Shown: positions 1 through 11,235, counted from the first letter of the stretch. The stretch is DNA of 64,000 bases from Megalonaias nervosa (GCA_016617855.1 JAECUM010004982.1:62001-126000), one strand, 5' to 3'. Numbers and translations: made by a program. The notes: a model not told the origin generated them from the sequence alone.

Positions 1-62
1 TACTTGCTTTTTCTGCCTCGGTAAGCAGAATTTTATCATTACCACAACTTGCCAAAGCAAGG

Positions 63-170
63 TTAAAAAACAGACTCGGAGTTCTTCCCAAAGAAAGCTT
101 GTCTGACAGCTTCTTCGAGTTCACTTCGATTAACTATTGTTGCTTTTTCATGATATCTAATTTCGTCCAT
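63..170 (-). CDS. Short ORF, probable fragment of a gene leaving the window
   Basis: A 35-codon ATG-started ORF reads leftward, divergent from the small ORF at 208. Another frame continues open leftward toward base 1, so it may be the frameshifted N-terminus of a larger element-1 gene. No domain is recognised. Thirty-seven bases separate the two divergent start codons. Confidence 0.3.
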   Translation of the reverse strand: MDEIRYHEKATIVNRSELEEAVRQAFFGKNSESVF

Positions 171-207
171 CTTATTTTAGTAAAATTAGACAAAAATTAA
201 TTACAAT

Positions 208-363
208 ATGAATCTGCCTGAAAGACTTGCGCGTGTCTACTCCGACGCAGTAGGTAATGATGTAATTATCACAAGCGACGCTGATGATAAAGTTGTCGAT
301 TTACCACCGTCACAGATGTTAACTCATGAGGAAGAAGACGACGTTAACACTGTTGTTCATTAA
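208..363 (+). CDS. Small acidic ORF of element 1
   Basis: A 51-residue ATG ORF (begins MNLPERLARVYSD, ends VNTVVH). It is acidic, with a run of Glu and Asp near the C-terminus. It is followed within 11 bases by the start of the next plus-strand gene, which suggests co-transcription. No family is recognised. It is uninterrupted, unlike most of its neighbours, but its small size makes that weak evidence of function. Confidence 0.35.
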   Translation: MNLPERLARVYSDAVGNDVIITSDADDKVVDLPPSQMLTHEEEDDVNTVVH

Positions 364-373
364 AAAAAACATT

Positions 374-654
374 ATGGAAGATCAACAACTGGGCGATATG
401 ATGTCAAATACCACATTGCAAAAAACAATATTGAAATTCAATTTTAGTGTTGCAGAAAATCAATTATTCTGGCAATTGATAAAGCCGTTTATGAACACCT
501 TGATACAATGTCGCAGAAAAGTATAAAATTCGATTTTGTGTTTGTCAAGATCTTCAACTTGATGTACAATAGAGGAACTATCGCGCTATATCGAAAATCG
601 TATTTGATATCGTTATGTAAGTCTGTAAAGAGTAAATCAGTCTTACTCAAATAA
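374..654 (+). pseudogene. Unknown element-1 gene, frameshifted
   Basis: The reading frame opens at the ATG at 374 (MEDQQLGDMMSN) and ends early at 526. A second plus frame is then open to the stop at 652-654 and encodes a Lys- and Tyr-rich C-terminus. The two pieces look like one protein of roughly 90 residues broken by one indel near 450. The 3' end overlaps the integrase remnant tail-to-tail by a few bases. No domain is recognised. Confidence 0.4.
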
Positions 655-1550
655 GAGGAAATTTACAAAAACATTTTTTCGCAATACTGCTAGTAGGTAT
701 CCAACTATTAAATTTGTCGCTGTAACCGCGCCAATTGACAAGACTTTTATTGCCACGTTTTCTGATTAGTCTTTTGATAACAAATACATCTTGATCTGTC
801 TTTTGTAATTCCTGTTCGTAAAAACTACCAATTACTGGTTCTCCAGCTATCTCTTATAGCGCATACGTAACAGGAATTGTCATTAAAACTTTATCAACGA
901 CAAATACTAATTCAGTCCAATTTGGGGTAAATCCTTTTTCAAATAATTCTTTTTTCAGAGAAATTCTGACTTTGTGTCCGATCTTAAATTTATGTCTCCG
1001 GTACATATTTTCGTTTGCAAATATCGAATTTTTAATTGCATCATTTGGTGACATTTTTATCGCTTTGTGTTTGGTGCTGTTGTAATCAGATATTATCTTT
1101 TGCAAATCATCAATATATCTGTGTTTTTCATTGTCAGATGTTTGTGGATTCTTTCGTTTAGTGTACGATTAAATTGTTCAACACTAATGTTCTTTCCCTC
1201 ATTTCCCGTAAATATTTTTTAATGTTATTTTGCGCTAGAAACTGTTCAAATTTTTTTATTAAAAATCTCTGCGCCAGTCCATATTTTATTTGGTTTTCTT
1301 TCCGTGCTTGTTATTACTTATTTTAATGCATCAATTATTGATGTTCCTGTTTTATTGGCAACTGGTATAATGAATGTATATTTGCTAAAAACATCAATAA
1401 CATTAAACAAGTATTTCTTATTATCATTAAACTGAGCAAGATTTGACATATCTACTAGATTTATCGTCCAGATATCGCTAACGGCATTTGCGACAACCTT
1501 ACGTTGCGGAAACATTCTTTTTAGGCCTGTGTAATTCAGTTACAAGTTCT
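647..1550 (-). pseudogene. Polinton-type retroviral-like integrase remnant
   Basis: Three minus-strand pieces in order match a Polinton integrase. The first (1318-1515) holds the start of the rve core, with WTINLVDMSNLAQF (first catalytic Asp) and YLFNVIDVFSKYTF. The second (854-1105) holds the linker with GFTPNWTELVFVV. The third (647-853) is a chromodomain-like tail with NWRGYSDKFNSWI. Stops and frameshifts separate the pieces, and the central part with the second Asp and the Glu (about 1106-1317) is not cleanly readable. In an intact copy this enzyme would insert the element into chromosomal DNA. The order and motifs parallel the intact integrase at 40,230-41,339, but the sequence is clearly divergent. 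Confidence 0.8.
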
Positions 1551-1752
1551 GCATTAGAGGATTCTCTCCGAGCGGGGCTTTACCAAGCCCAGTCTCACCG
1601 AGACCAAGTTTGTAATTATCGACAGTAATAACTCCGTCTGACGTTGTCAGGGGAACTATATCTATTCCGTTTCCCAGCTACGGAGTCGCCGCTACTTGTT
1701 TGAGGAACATGCCTCTTTTTTTACCGCAAATAGCACGGACACTTTTTAACAT
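1540..1752 (-). pseudogene. Small unknown ORF with in-frame stop
   Basis: A 70-codon minus-strand frame starts at the ATG at 1752 and has one stop in the middle. The C-terminal half is Gly- and Leu-rich (KLGLGETGLGKAPLGENP). It lies between the protease and integrase remnants. I do not recognise the family; its position and size suggest a small virion protein, but that is inference only. Confidence 0.3.
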
Positions 1753-1868
1753 TATTCTATTTTTTCTTTTGTTTTTTCTGTTTTTTCGTCTGTGTTGGAT
1801 GTCTTAGTGTCTTAGTTTTGCACTTGAGACAATACATTGTCATTTTTATATTCGATTGTCACACAATA

Positions 1869-2320
1869 TTAATCGCGGACGAAATTAATCACTAGGTTAT
1901 CATTGTCCGTACTTGGATATTTATCAAATTGTAGAATACACCTGAGACAATTAGAGTCCGACGCCTTTGGCGTTACCGCCATCTGCCGAACCAACATAAT
2001 ACAACAATATCCACAAGCAGACGTTACAACTGGCTGTAGTTGGTTGGAAGAATAATTTATTTTTTTTTGGTATTTTTTCTGATATATTTCTTGATGACAT
2101 CACTTGGAGGAAGTCCAAACGAATCAAAATAATTATCATTGTAAACAGCTACCCAGTGAGTGACGGATCCGTCATTGAAATCTTGTATATTAATTACACA
2201 CGAGCCATCTACTGTTGCTCTGGATAACTCATCTTTGGAATACACTCCTTGAAAACTTTTAACTGATTTTAGTTTATCAAGTATATCGAAATTGCTTAAT
2301 GCAGGCGTTTTTTTACTTTA
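1869..2320 (-). pseudogene. Adenain/Ulp1-like cysteine protease remnant
   Basis: The minus-strand frame contains VTHWVAVYNDNYFDSFGLPP, which holds the catalytic His and the Asp of adenovirus-type maturation proteases. After a frameshift near 2050 another frame carries SACGYCCIM, the CG-x2-C catalytic Cys motif, and ends at the stop at 1869. All three catalytic residues are visible but not in one frame. The enzyme would process virion precursor proteins. The equivalent intact gene in the complete Polinton is at 44,985-45,542. Confidence 0.8.
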
Positions 2321-2550
2321 ACGTCTGGTTCCAGGCAACATTAGTCCACAGCCAATTCCGAACAGATATTGAAGGAGACTGCCGGCTAGCCCTGCTAAAA
2401 GTGGAGCCAAAGGAATAATTCCTCCTTGTTTCATTGTTTGTGTTGTTGACCTCGGCTTTGCCGACGTTCTCTTTTTTTTTTGGTTGTCTTTTTTTTTGTC
2501 GCAGGCCCTGGCGCACGCGCTTTTTTCGTTGACCATTTTGCGGTTGGCAT
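2318..2550 (-). pseudogene. Basic virion core-like protein with Gly-Gly motif, frameshifted
   Basis: An ATG at 2550 opens a very Lys- and Arg-rich N-terminus (MPTAKWSTKKARAPG). In an adjacent frame the sequence continues as GGIIPLAPLLAGLAG and a hydrophobic tail ending at 2318. A basic head followed by Gly-Gly and a hydrophobic segment is typical of small Polinton core proteins compared with adenovirus pX/mu precursors. It abuts the protease gene. One indel near 2430 separates head and tail. Function is inferred from composition. Confidence 0.5.
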
Positions 2551-2634
2551 TTTTATATTATTTGCTAGACAAAAGTAAAAGTTCAAGGAACTCAAGTTCG
2601 AAGAACAGAACTTCAAGTTCGACTATACAATTTG

Positions 2635-2824
2635 TCTGATACCATCTCCGGACACTGCTTTTTAGTTGCTCCTGATACTGCTCCTGATGCTGCTGCTAGT
2701 CCTAGTGTCCCTAGTACAGGTATTAGTTTTGGTAATACAGTTCTGTCATTGCAAATGCCGGTCCAAGAAAGCCGCCGTTGACGACAAGGTCGTTCGCCAT
2801 CGCCGTTATTTGCGCAACAGACAT
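2635..2824 (-). pseudogene. Second core-like Gly-Gly-Phe protein fragment
   Basis: Starting at the ATG at 2824 the frame encodes VVNGGFLGPAFAMT and then breaks. A neighbouring frame gives a Leu-, Ala- and Gly-rich tail (PKLIPVLGTLGLAAASGAVS). The GGF motif followed by a hydrophobic Gly/Ala segment is the same layout as the Polinton core-like proteins at 38,469-39,476. A poly-T run at 2887-2909 lies just upstream. It is a degenerate remnant. Confidence 0.4.
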
Positions 2825-3048
2825 GTTAAGAACAAACGTTTAACCTCGATTAAGTTTTTTGATTTGTTATTGTGTTAACATTAGGTTTTTTTTTTTTTTT
2901 TTTTTTTTTGCTATTTCAGTTGTTCCTGACGAAGTCAGCGCTGGCAATATTTTAAGAGAAACTGAAGGGCGTTTATTAACTGCTGAAGAAAGTTTATTAA
3001 TTTGCTTTGGAGTGAGGTATATTTCTTTTGTAGCATATTTCGTTGTCG

Positions 3049-4646
3049 TTATTCTTGTTTGGTAGACAATACTTGTTTGACAATACTTGTTTGGTAGACA
3101 ATTTTGTTTAATATTTGGACAGTCATTCTTCCTTTGGTTGCGTCAATTGTTAAGAATCTGTCACTGACAGCTAGCGCGTACACATTAAGCGGGTTAGCTG
3201 GAACACCGCCAAGCGTCCAAGTAACCTCGATATCTGCGGTTGATCCGATAGCTTGTTCCGAATGCTTTGATACGTCAAAGTAAAAGATCGGGTAGAGAGT
3301 TCTGAATTCCCCGTCAGAGATTTGTGATCCGTTATCCGCGTCTTGATATTTTTGCATTGCCTCCATCAAGTACATGTACGCTCGAATAACGTTTTTATTA
3401 GCATCTGCATCTGCAGTTGCTCGTTCAGGATATTGTTTCGAGTCTATTCTAGCAAATATTCGTCTGCCATTGGCGTTATCAAATACAACATTGTTTTGTA
3501 GTTGATTTTTAATCCGATCTTGTTGCTGAAACACAACAAACAAATGTCTTGGTAATTGCTCACTTGGTGATGTTGTAAAAGCCATGTGTATTCGGCTGTA
3601 TTTGGAATGCGGTTTGGTATATTTTGTTTTGCCGAAAATATATTTTTTGTTTTTTGTGTACGCGGTAAGCATTGTTTCAAGTTCTGCTGATTTACTAATC
3701 GATGGCACAACCCATGGCATCCACAACGCAAGTCTAGAAATAACAAACTGTGCGTTGGCTCCACCAGATCGAATCAAACAATCGTTTTATTCTGCTCGAT
3801 CAAGAACAAGTGTATGTTTTAGTCCACGAAATACTTGTTGTAATCGCGGCAAAACCCCAAAATTGTGCTTAATGGCAACATCATTGTAATTTGACGAGAT
3901 TCTTCTGCAAGCTTTCTTCGCTTGGCATATCCTTCATTGTATCCTTGATTTCTGCCACGAAAAATTTGCCTTATTGCGTTTACTATTGCATGCATTGCAG
4001 TACCAACCTCTGCAGCTCCTGGTGGTGTGACACCTAACAGATTATAAACATTCGTTAATACAGTATTCGTTGCTCCAGCATTAGCAGCCGCAGCAGGTGG
4101 TGCTATTCCAATCAACGGTGCTATAGCTATCAAACAATCAATTGCCGAGGTAAGATCAGCTGCTGCGATAGCAACGGCTGCAATCGGCAATCGAGTAGGA
4201 ATGAATTCATTTGAGATAGCAATTCCAGTTCCAGTATCTCTGAACCATATCGTGTTTGTTGCTACCGATCGTGAATAATCTTCGCTAAACGAAACAATGT
4301 TAAGAATTGTACTTGCAACAGGCAAATGCATCGAGATATCTTCTACTGTTTGATTGGCTAGTTGATATCGTGCGCTTCTAAACAAGCTTCATCCGTTATT
4401 GACAAGTGCAATTTCTATACAAGCTGCGAGATTACCACCAGCTGCGTCTAGTATTTGCCCACGTACTTCAATTACGGCCTTATGCGGTAAAAGAAACACG
4501 TCTTCATCTCGTGTATTAAAAGTTCTGACTCCGGCTTTATTTGGTTCGTTTGAGTTTTCGTCGAGATACTCGACATACTCAAATTCAGTTGCGACGTCAT
4601 CGGCGTCATATTCTTCGGTAAGATCAAAATAATTTTTAACTGACAT
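3049..4646 (-). pseudogene. Major capsid protein (double jelly-roll) remnant
   Basis: Three consecutive minus-strand blocks (4389-4646, 3819-4385, 3049-3777), each in a different frame or broken by a stop, together cover about 530 codons. Recognisable parts are RTFNTRDEDVFLLPHKAVIE near the N-terminus, RSARYQLANQTVEDI in the middle, and AVSDRFLTIDATKGRM near the C-terminus. These resemble capsid proteins of Polinton-like viruses, and the gene sits next to pVI-like and penton-like genes as expected. At least two indels and one stop make it inactive. The sequence is only distantly like the intact capsid gene at 43,127-44,446, which argues for a separate virus lineage. Confidence 0.7.
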
Positions 4647-4732
4647 TTTTATTAATCATTGCCACATAAAATTACTAGTCTGAAAGACTAGAAAGCAGAA
4701 ATCAATCACACTAGAAAGCCGCAATCTCTGAT

Positions 4733-5068
4733 TCAATAGGTTTTCTTTACTAGTTTTCGTATTATTTCTTCTTCTCGAGGTGATAACAACTTTTTAGTTG
4801 TTGCAATCATTGCTTTTTTAGTATCTGCCGTTTGTGCAATTGTTGAAATTACTTCTGCAAGCGGCTTTGCTTTTATCTTGTCGGCTATCTTTTGTCAGAC
4901 CGCAGTGCCAGCCGCAGATGCGGCGCTAGTCGCAAATGCTTTTGACGCGTCTATTGCAATAGGTGCAACTTTATGCGCGATTCCTGGTATATTCTCAACA
5001 ATCTTAGAAAATATATTTCTAAAGAAACGTCCTACGATTTATCTTCGATACATTTGTCTTTGTTTCAT
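4733..5068 (-). pseudogene. pVI-like minor capsid protein remnant
   Basis: The frame starts at an ATG at 5068, has a stop after ten codons, and then encodes an amphipathic segment (VGRFFRNIFSKIVENIPGIA). A second stop and a Lys-rich C-terminal helix follow (REEEIIRKLVKKTY). An amphipathic helix next to the capsid gene is the layout of the Polinton protein compared with adenovirus pVI. The assignment rests on position and composition; the gene is broken by two stops. Confidence 0.5.
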
Positions 5069-5122
5069 GTTTATTCAATGTTGCCTTATAAAACTGGTTT
5101 GGTTAACTGTATGCCAGACAGA

Positions 5123-5854
5123 TCATAGGTGGAGGTAATAGGTAACAATTTCATTGTTAAGATCGAGCTGTCGCCCAGATTGATCTGACAGTTGCATTGC
5201 GATGCTTGATAATTGATCTTCAAGATCAACAGGACAGAATATTACCTGACGAGGATTAACTTGCCTCAGCGATCCAGGTGGAACGTCTGGAAAAAAGCTA
5301 TAGATTGTTTGTCCTTGACTGCCCTTAGCTGAATAAGAACCAGATGCAATTTAACAGTTGATTAAAATCGTATTTACTTGTGTTATGTTAACCGGAACAT
5401 CTCCATAATATGTTATTGTTTTTTCTACAACTGAGCTATATTGTTTGTTTTTTTATCACACCCTAGCAATGGAGCAATACTTGTTGCTGGTGAAAAAATC
5501 GATTATCAAATTTTTAACGTGATTCTAGAACGTAATGTGTTGTAGTTTGGCGTCAACTCAAAATTGTCAGCAACACCTAGTTTTATTTTGTTTCTTAATT
5601 GTCTTGTTAAGGTCAGTTACGTTATACGCGCCTTGTGGTATTTTAAACGATGTCCACGCGCCTGGATTAAAGGTGAAGTCGTCGTTGATGCCTGTTTCTA
5701 CGTTGGCCATTGAATGCCACGGCGTAGCAGAAATTAATCCGATTTCATTTTGTCGAGCAGGATCAAGTTGTATTGGCGGATTATAATTGACAGAAAAGTT
5801 TGCACTGTCGGCGCTGGTAGCGCTGGAGTCAAGTAATAACGTTGCTGATATCAT
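5123..5854 (-). pseudogene. Penton-like minor capsid protein remnant
   Basis: The first block (5567-5854) begins MISATLLLDSS and contains PPIQLDPARQNEIGLISATP, typical of the start of Polinton single jelly-roll minor capsid proteins. The last block, up to the stop at 5123, encodes QTIYSFFPDVPPGSLRQVNP and DLEDQLSSIAMQLSD. The middle is broken by frameshifts and a stop near 5350. An intact copy would form the vertices of the icosahedral capsid. It lies between the coiled-coil and pVI-like remnants. Confidence 0.65.
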
Positions 5855-5927
5855 CTTTATTTTTTAAGCCTCCACAATTTTGTGTGGGAAAAAAATTCGT
5901 GTGAAGACAACTTTCGCAAAACAACGT

Positions 5928-6843
5928 CTAAAGAAGATCATTCTGTAAAATTTCGTATTCGTCCGTTGTTAATAATCCATTTGATCTAAGATGATCAAGT
6001 ATGTCTATGATTTCGTTGTCGATTTCCACACCGACATTTCCTGCTTCTTTTTACGATATCAGTAACATTAGTCGGTCAACCATTTCCGTGGTTGATGTAA
6101 AAACTCTAACCGCGGGGTTGCCGCCATTAACTCTATAGCCACGTCTTTCTTCTACTCGATCTTCGTCAAGAATGTTTGCTAGCGTACTTAATGTATTTCT
6201 GTGGTTGGTAAAACCTTCTTCATTGTTTAGAATGCTTTTGATAACTTTGATGTAAAGCCCGGCAATAATACCATGTCGATAATTGTTAAACAATCCGATA
6301 ATTTCATCAAGAGTTTTTTTTGGGGGGGGGGTGTTGTAATTTCCTCAGCATTTGTCAGCTCATATTTTATCCAAACGTTCCATTAATTTCTTGGGTTTTT
6401 TTATATTATTGCTAGTATCAAACATGTCGTACTCATGATTTGTAATTTTACTGTATAAACCTGCAATCCAATCATCTATTATTTTTCTACGCTTAATTTC
6501 TTTTTCGTGCTCAATTTGTTCCATTCTTTCCTCGTCAATTTTTTCAAGTAATTTTTAATATGGTTCAACTTGTTCCACAATTTTTAACAGCAGTTTCTGT
6601 TTCTGCTTTCTGATTTTCTTCAAGTAAACCTAACAAACCTTTTTCTTGTAATTTCTTTAGCTCGTCGGCGGATAGCGCTGATGTATCTGGTAATTTGCCA
6701 AGTACAGCCTCGGTAACAGGCCTAAAAAGTTTGGCAGTTTCTTCTGCCGCAGCTAGTTGTCCTTGACGTTCTTCTGGTATTTTCGTCTTAAAAGCCGCTC
6801 TTGTCGAAGTAAACTTTTAGTAAGTCAATTTTCTGTTTGTCCA
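5928..6843 (-). pseudogene. Coiled-coil Polinton protein remnant
   Basis: The frame opens at an ATG at 6843 (MDKQKIDLLKVYF) and breaks after 18 codons. It continues in other frames as an Ala-, Glu- and Lys-rich helical protein (PVTEAVLGKLPDTSALSADE), then a charged coiled coil. The block 6051-6293 (MFNNYRHGIIAGLYIKVIKS) and the final part ending at 5928 appear to be its C-terminus. The G-run at 6321-6330 coincides with one break. It could be the counterpart of the gene at 39,540-40,226; function unknown. Confidence 0.45.
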
Positions 6844-6886
6844 TTGTTATTCAGTACGTTTCACAAAATTTGTTAATGCGGAAATC

Positions 6887-7554
6887 TCACACAAGATAGT
6901 TGGATATACAACAACGAAACATATTTGCTGGATCATGTGCTTGTTTATCAAATAATAAAAAGTTATATTTGTCTTTGGTAGCTCGATGATAAAGCTCAAT
7001 AAACCTGTCTTTGGTTACATCACCACACTGCTCTTTTGCAATGTTTCTCACATCAACATTGTCTAGTCCAGGAAACAGTATAAAACATCCTGTATTTCGC
7101 CGTATGAACCTATCAACGTTGCAAAAACCTTGGGCAAGATAACTAACATTACACTTTTTGTTACGTGACAATGAGAAATAAAATCTTATCTTATTCATCT
7201 CATCGTTGTTTAGCGAATATCTTAAAATAAAACTATTTTATCTTCTGACAAATGAAATTCGTTTACAGGAATCAAATCTTCATGTTGTTTGATTACGAAT
7301 ATGTCTTCACCAACACCAATCTCATCGCGTAGTTTATCGTTGCATTCGCTTAATAATTCGTATTTGTCCTGTTGTGGATTAATTGTATAAACATACACCC
7401 GATCGTAGTTAAAGTTGTCGATGAGCAAAGGATTCATTAACAAATTTGTTTTACCAGTTCCTGTCCTGCCAGTTATAAGATAATGACAGTCTGGCAATTC
7501 GTTGTTATGTTTGTTCTTGACTAATCGCTCTGTATCAAAATTCAGTATTGACAT
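6887..7554 (-). pseudogene. FtsK/HerA-type genome packaging ATPase remnant
   Basis: From the ATG at 7554 the frame encodes HYLITGRTGTGKTNLLMNPL, containing a perfect Walker A motif. The Walker B region (DKIVLF) ends in stops near 7220. The C-terminal block (6887-7198) contains SRNKKCNVSYLAQGFCNVDR and FIRRNTGCFILFPG, corresponding to the sensor-type region after Walker B in Polinton ATPases. At least two in-frame stops around 7200-7220 destroy the gene. It is divergently arranged with the fibre gene, 80 bases between the start codons. Confidence 0.75.
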
Positions 7555-7633
7555 TGTTATATTTACCAAAACATAAAATGTGGGCACACAAATTTTGTCG
7601 GTATAAATTTTATGCTGCGTTAAAGAATAAACA

Positions 7634-9055
7634 ATGAGTTTTGTCACAAAATTCTGAACAACATTAGGCTCGGTATCTTCTGATACTGCTATAACAACAG
7701 ACGGTAAAGGTGATCTATCTGCGTTTGTCAAAAAATATGGCGATACAATGACTGGAAACTTGTCTATGTCAAATCAACGAGTGATTCATCTTGAAACATC
7801 ATATCCACCAGTAAACATTAACAACACACAAGCGGTAAGTTATGCTCAGCTAAAATCTGTAGCTGACAGCAAGCTCAATACGACAGGTGGAACAATAACT
7901 GGAACATTGATACGTCAAGTAAAAAGATTATAAACTTGGAAACAGCATATCCACCAGCAAATTTGGTTCAAAGTCAAGCAGTAAGTTATCTGCAGTTAAA
8001 ATACGTAGATGGCAACAAGCTTCATAAGACAGGCGGTATAGTGACTGGAAACATTGATATGTCTGGTGAAAAGATTATTGGACTCGAAAAGATTTCCCAC
8101 CAGTAAATGTTAATATAAGTCAAGCAGCAAGTTACAATCAAGTAAAATATGTATATGATGCCGCGGTAAAGAAAACCGGCGACACAATGACAGACGATTT
8201 AAGTTTGTCAAACAACGCAAAAGTAACTTGACTTTCAATAAATTCACCACCGGCTGATGACAAAGACGCAGTAAGTTATGCTCAGTTAAAAGACGCACTT
8301 ACTCCGTATTTGAAACTAGCTGGCGGATCACTGACAGGTTCGATATGGGCGGTAAGTTAATATACAATACACAACTTGACAAGACAACATTGGCCAACTA
8401 TGATTGGCTGGCTAATGTTAGATTTGTCATAAGAATTTCGTTAAACTAAACGGCGATACGATGTCTGGAACGTTAGATATGGGGGCTAACAAAATAACAG
8501 CAAATTATACTCCAGTTAATCCGTCTGACCTAACAAATAAAGCTTACGTTTACACTGTTTCTGGTGGCGGTGTAAAACAAACCAAAAACAATGTCGGATA
8601 TATTCCAAAACTTTTTGAGGCATCTGATAACCGAGTTGGGTTGTTGTGCGTGCATCAACACAATATACCGGAAATATTCCAAATCATGCTTTTCTTTTAA
8701 TTTTGTCGTTGTTGGTGGCAAAGAATGGACAACAAACGGAGAAACCAGAAACTTTCGGATTAAAATCAAATGTCCTGTTGCGGTATCTATTTGGCATTTT
8801 AATTTACGAGGTCGACTAAAATCTAGTGTTGGGCGAATTTATAATTGGCGCTTGGAAGGATCAAACGATGATATTAACTGGGCAACGTTGTATAGTACAG
8901 CAAACACATATATTTCAACAACTTGGTATATTACAATTCCAACTGCGATTATTGTTAACAAGTACTTGTATTTTCGAATTTATGTTGTCGCTGCAGAAGG
9001 TCCGTTTCCAGGATTGACAGCATTTCAAATGTATACACCAGATGATCAGTTATGA
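7634..9055 (+). pseudogene. Fibre-like attachment protein with phage-type repeats and discoidin-like tip
   Basis: The frame starts at the ATG at 7634, has a stop at codon 8, and then encodes about five repeats of roughly 40 residues. Each has a G-x-T-x-T-G-x-L/I-x-M core followed by a PPVN or similar turn and an AVSYAQLK-type segment. This resembles the shaft repeats of phage tail fibres. The C-terminal part (about 8,600-9,055) contains YNWRLEGSNDDINWATLYST, characteristic of F5/8 type C (discoidin-like) sugar-binding folds. Several frameshifts occur (near 7,915, 8,090, 8,340, 8,440 and 8,650). By inference it was a receptor-binding fibre; the repeats and tip are seen directly. Confidence 0.65.
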
Positions 9056-9091
9056 TCATGACGATCAAATTTGATCAGACATTGTAGAAGA

Positions 9092-9959
9092 ATGACAGAC
9101 CCAGCAATTATAACCTTTGCAAAAGAAATTTATGATAATATTTTTAATCCCAAATAGATGCTTCTACAAAGGATATTAGCGATAAATCACAAGCGCTAAA
9201 CAAAATTAAGCATATGAAAAATCTACAAATTGATGTGGTGACAATCCAGCAAGACCGTTGCCAGAAAGCGAAGATAATTTTGTTCGTATTACGCACATGC
9301 GAGGACCACAATTGAAAGACGCAATAAAAATTTTTGATATAATAAGCAAATACTGTCATCCTGATGATTGCCGTAAAGAACAAGAGCAAGTTGAAATCTT
9401 GCTTAACAAAATCTTGCTCGAGCTTAATAAGGAAAATACAAATACAGTAATTCAATCTGATTTGATAAATGCACGAGTGTATGGTGAAGGAAAGCAAGAA
9501 GAAGCAAAACTAAACAATAATCATGTTCGTCTTAACAAACTGACGGAATAAAAAAAGACAAAATTAAACAGGAACAAAAAACTAAAGGACAATTTAAAAA
9601 AAAAAAAAACCGAGATATTTTTAAACATCTCGGTATGTATGACAACGACTATCAAACACTGATTAAAATTGTTGGCGATGTATCAGCAAATGCAGATTTG
9701 ATGATCAAAGCGTAGTCGAATGCGATTATACCAATGTTACGTGATAATCTTGAATTTGATCAGATTATTATCAATAAAATATTAATGACAATTTAAGACC
9801 TTAACGTGGAAGTTAACGATTATGATGATGCTGAGCAAGAAACATTTTTCAACGAAGTTGAATCATCAATTTTACGAGTAAGATTGGATTCTTACTACGA
9901 CATCAGTGAAGCAGATGATGTTCCACTACCATCACTCCTACGTCTAGACAATTGTTAAT
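9092..9959 (+). pseudogene. Unknown helical element-1 protein, multiply broken
   Basis: The ATG at 9092 opens MTDPAIITFAKEIYDNIF and stops. Other frames continue a charged helical protein, including an uninterrupted piece at 9258-9551 (RGPQLKDAIKIFDIISKYCH) and pieces to 9959 with an acidic C-terminus. In-frame stops occur near 9549, 9713 and 9794, and there are at least two frameshifts. A run of A residues at 9595-9609 lies in a Lys-rich stretch. No family is recognised. It follows the fibre gene on the same strand. Confidence 0.35.
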
Positions 9960-10421
9960 ACGAGATTATTACACTAAAGTTGATAAAATATACACGCAGA
10001 CCTACAGCAAAATATTGAAAAAAGTGATTAGTTATGTTGCACAAAATAGAACGAATAAAATCGAACTCAGTCGAGTGATGCTGCCAAATCTTATACCCAC
10101 GTACTCAATTATCAGAAAACATCTTGTTCTTAAAAATTTTACGTTGAATGAAATCAGCTTGGTACTCTGGTTTATAGATAGAACAGAAATCGAATACAAA
10201 AGTTTGGTAAATGAAACAGGTTTGTATGAGCGTGAAATAAAATATTATAAGAAATTTAATTCATACAGCTGGTTAAAAAAATGAGGTATTAACAGATGAA
10301 CAATACAAAGAAACTTTGCTGTTAATGACAATTACATAAATTTTCTGGCTAATCCTGCCAATATTAAGTTTCGTGAATTTCTTGTTTCATTTGTTGGTGT
10401 TACAACTTTTACAGTGGTGTA
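9952..10421 (+). pseudogene. Unknown element-1 gene, Lys/Tyr-rich
   Basis: An open frame of 110 codons (9952-10284, RDYYTKVDKIYTQTYSKILK) is followed by two frame changes. These carry a short C-terminus ending near 10421. The start is uncertain because no ATG precedes the conserved-looking part. The upstream gene ends at the same place, so the two may once have overlapped. No domain is recognised. Confidence 0.3.
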
Positions 10422-10446
10422 AAAATTAACTGTAACATAAATAATA

Positions 10447-10959
10447 ATGAAAAAACAAGTCATCGATTTCAATCATGTTTCATGGGAGATTCCAAAATCA
10501 GATGTTGACGCACTAATGCAGTATCACAAATTTTATCATAAAAACCTTTGGTGTGTAAAAAACATGTTACAAGTATTACAGCAGAATACTTCGGGTAATA
10601 TCATATTTACCACTGCTAATGACCGGCTCTGGTATAATTTCAAGCGGAGCATCATTAAACTCATTTTTGTTCAAAATATATGGCACTGGTGTTTCTTTTG
10701 CGACAGCGTGTAAAAAAAATGACCCTCGACTTGAGATGAAAAAAATGCCTGCAAAACAGCAATTATCACATATAAAAAATTACTTGATCAAGTACGATCT
10801 TATTTGCGCGGGGCCAAATGTGATATAGACGATTTAATACGTGAGTTTCGTATTTTTGACAGTATGCTAACAGATATTCTCCCAATGAGAGTTAGCAGGT
10901 ATGAAAAATATTATCAGAAAAAATATCAGGTTGATAGTGAAATATGGAATTTTGTCTAA
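10447..10959 (+). pseudogene. Unknown element-1 gene, frameshifted
   Basis: The ATG at 10447 (MKKQVIDFNHVSWEIPKSD) begins a frame that breaks near 10,610 and continues in a second frame (GSGIISSGASLNSFLFKIYG). It ends in a third frame with a charged, Tyr-rich C-terminus at 10959. The total would be about 170 residues. No family is recognised. It is spaced 12 bases from the next ORF, an arrangement like a compact viral gene string. Confidence 0.35.
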
Positions 10960-10971
10960 AAATAAGAAATA

Positions 10972-11235
10972 ATGTTTGAAAAAATCACAGTGACAAATAG
11001 CAGCAACAGCAAGATTAAAAATCTGATGATTGACGGTAAACAGTTGACAGTTGAAATTAACAATGAAACTTCAGGAATATGTTTCAGCAAGTATGACAAA
11101 CTAAAACTTTCGCTTGTCAGATTTGACGGCAGTGAATATTTCAAATATCTTGAGCAATTACGTGATGAGCTATCAGCAAGGTTTGTTAACTTCGTGATCC
11201 GATCAGTCAACAAAAATATACTAAAACAACAATAG
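10972..11235 (+). CDS. Small uninterrupted element-1 ORF
   Basis: An ATG ORF of 87 residues beginning MFEKITVTNSSNSKIKNLMI. It is rich in Lys, Asn and Ser and shows no signal peptide or membrane segment. It is one of the few larger unbroken frames in this element. Its length and position at the end of the plus-strand gene string support a real former gene, but no function can be assigned. Confidence 0.4.
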   Translation: MFEKITVTNSSNSKIKNLMIDGKQLTVEINNETSGICFSKYDKLKLSLVRFDGSEYFKYLEQLRDELSARFVNFVIRSVNKNILKQQ

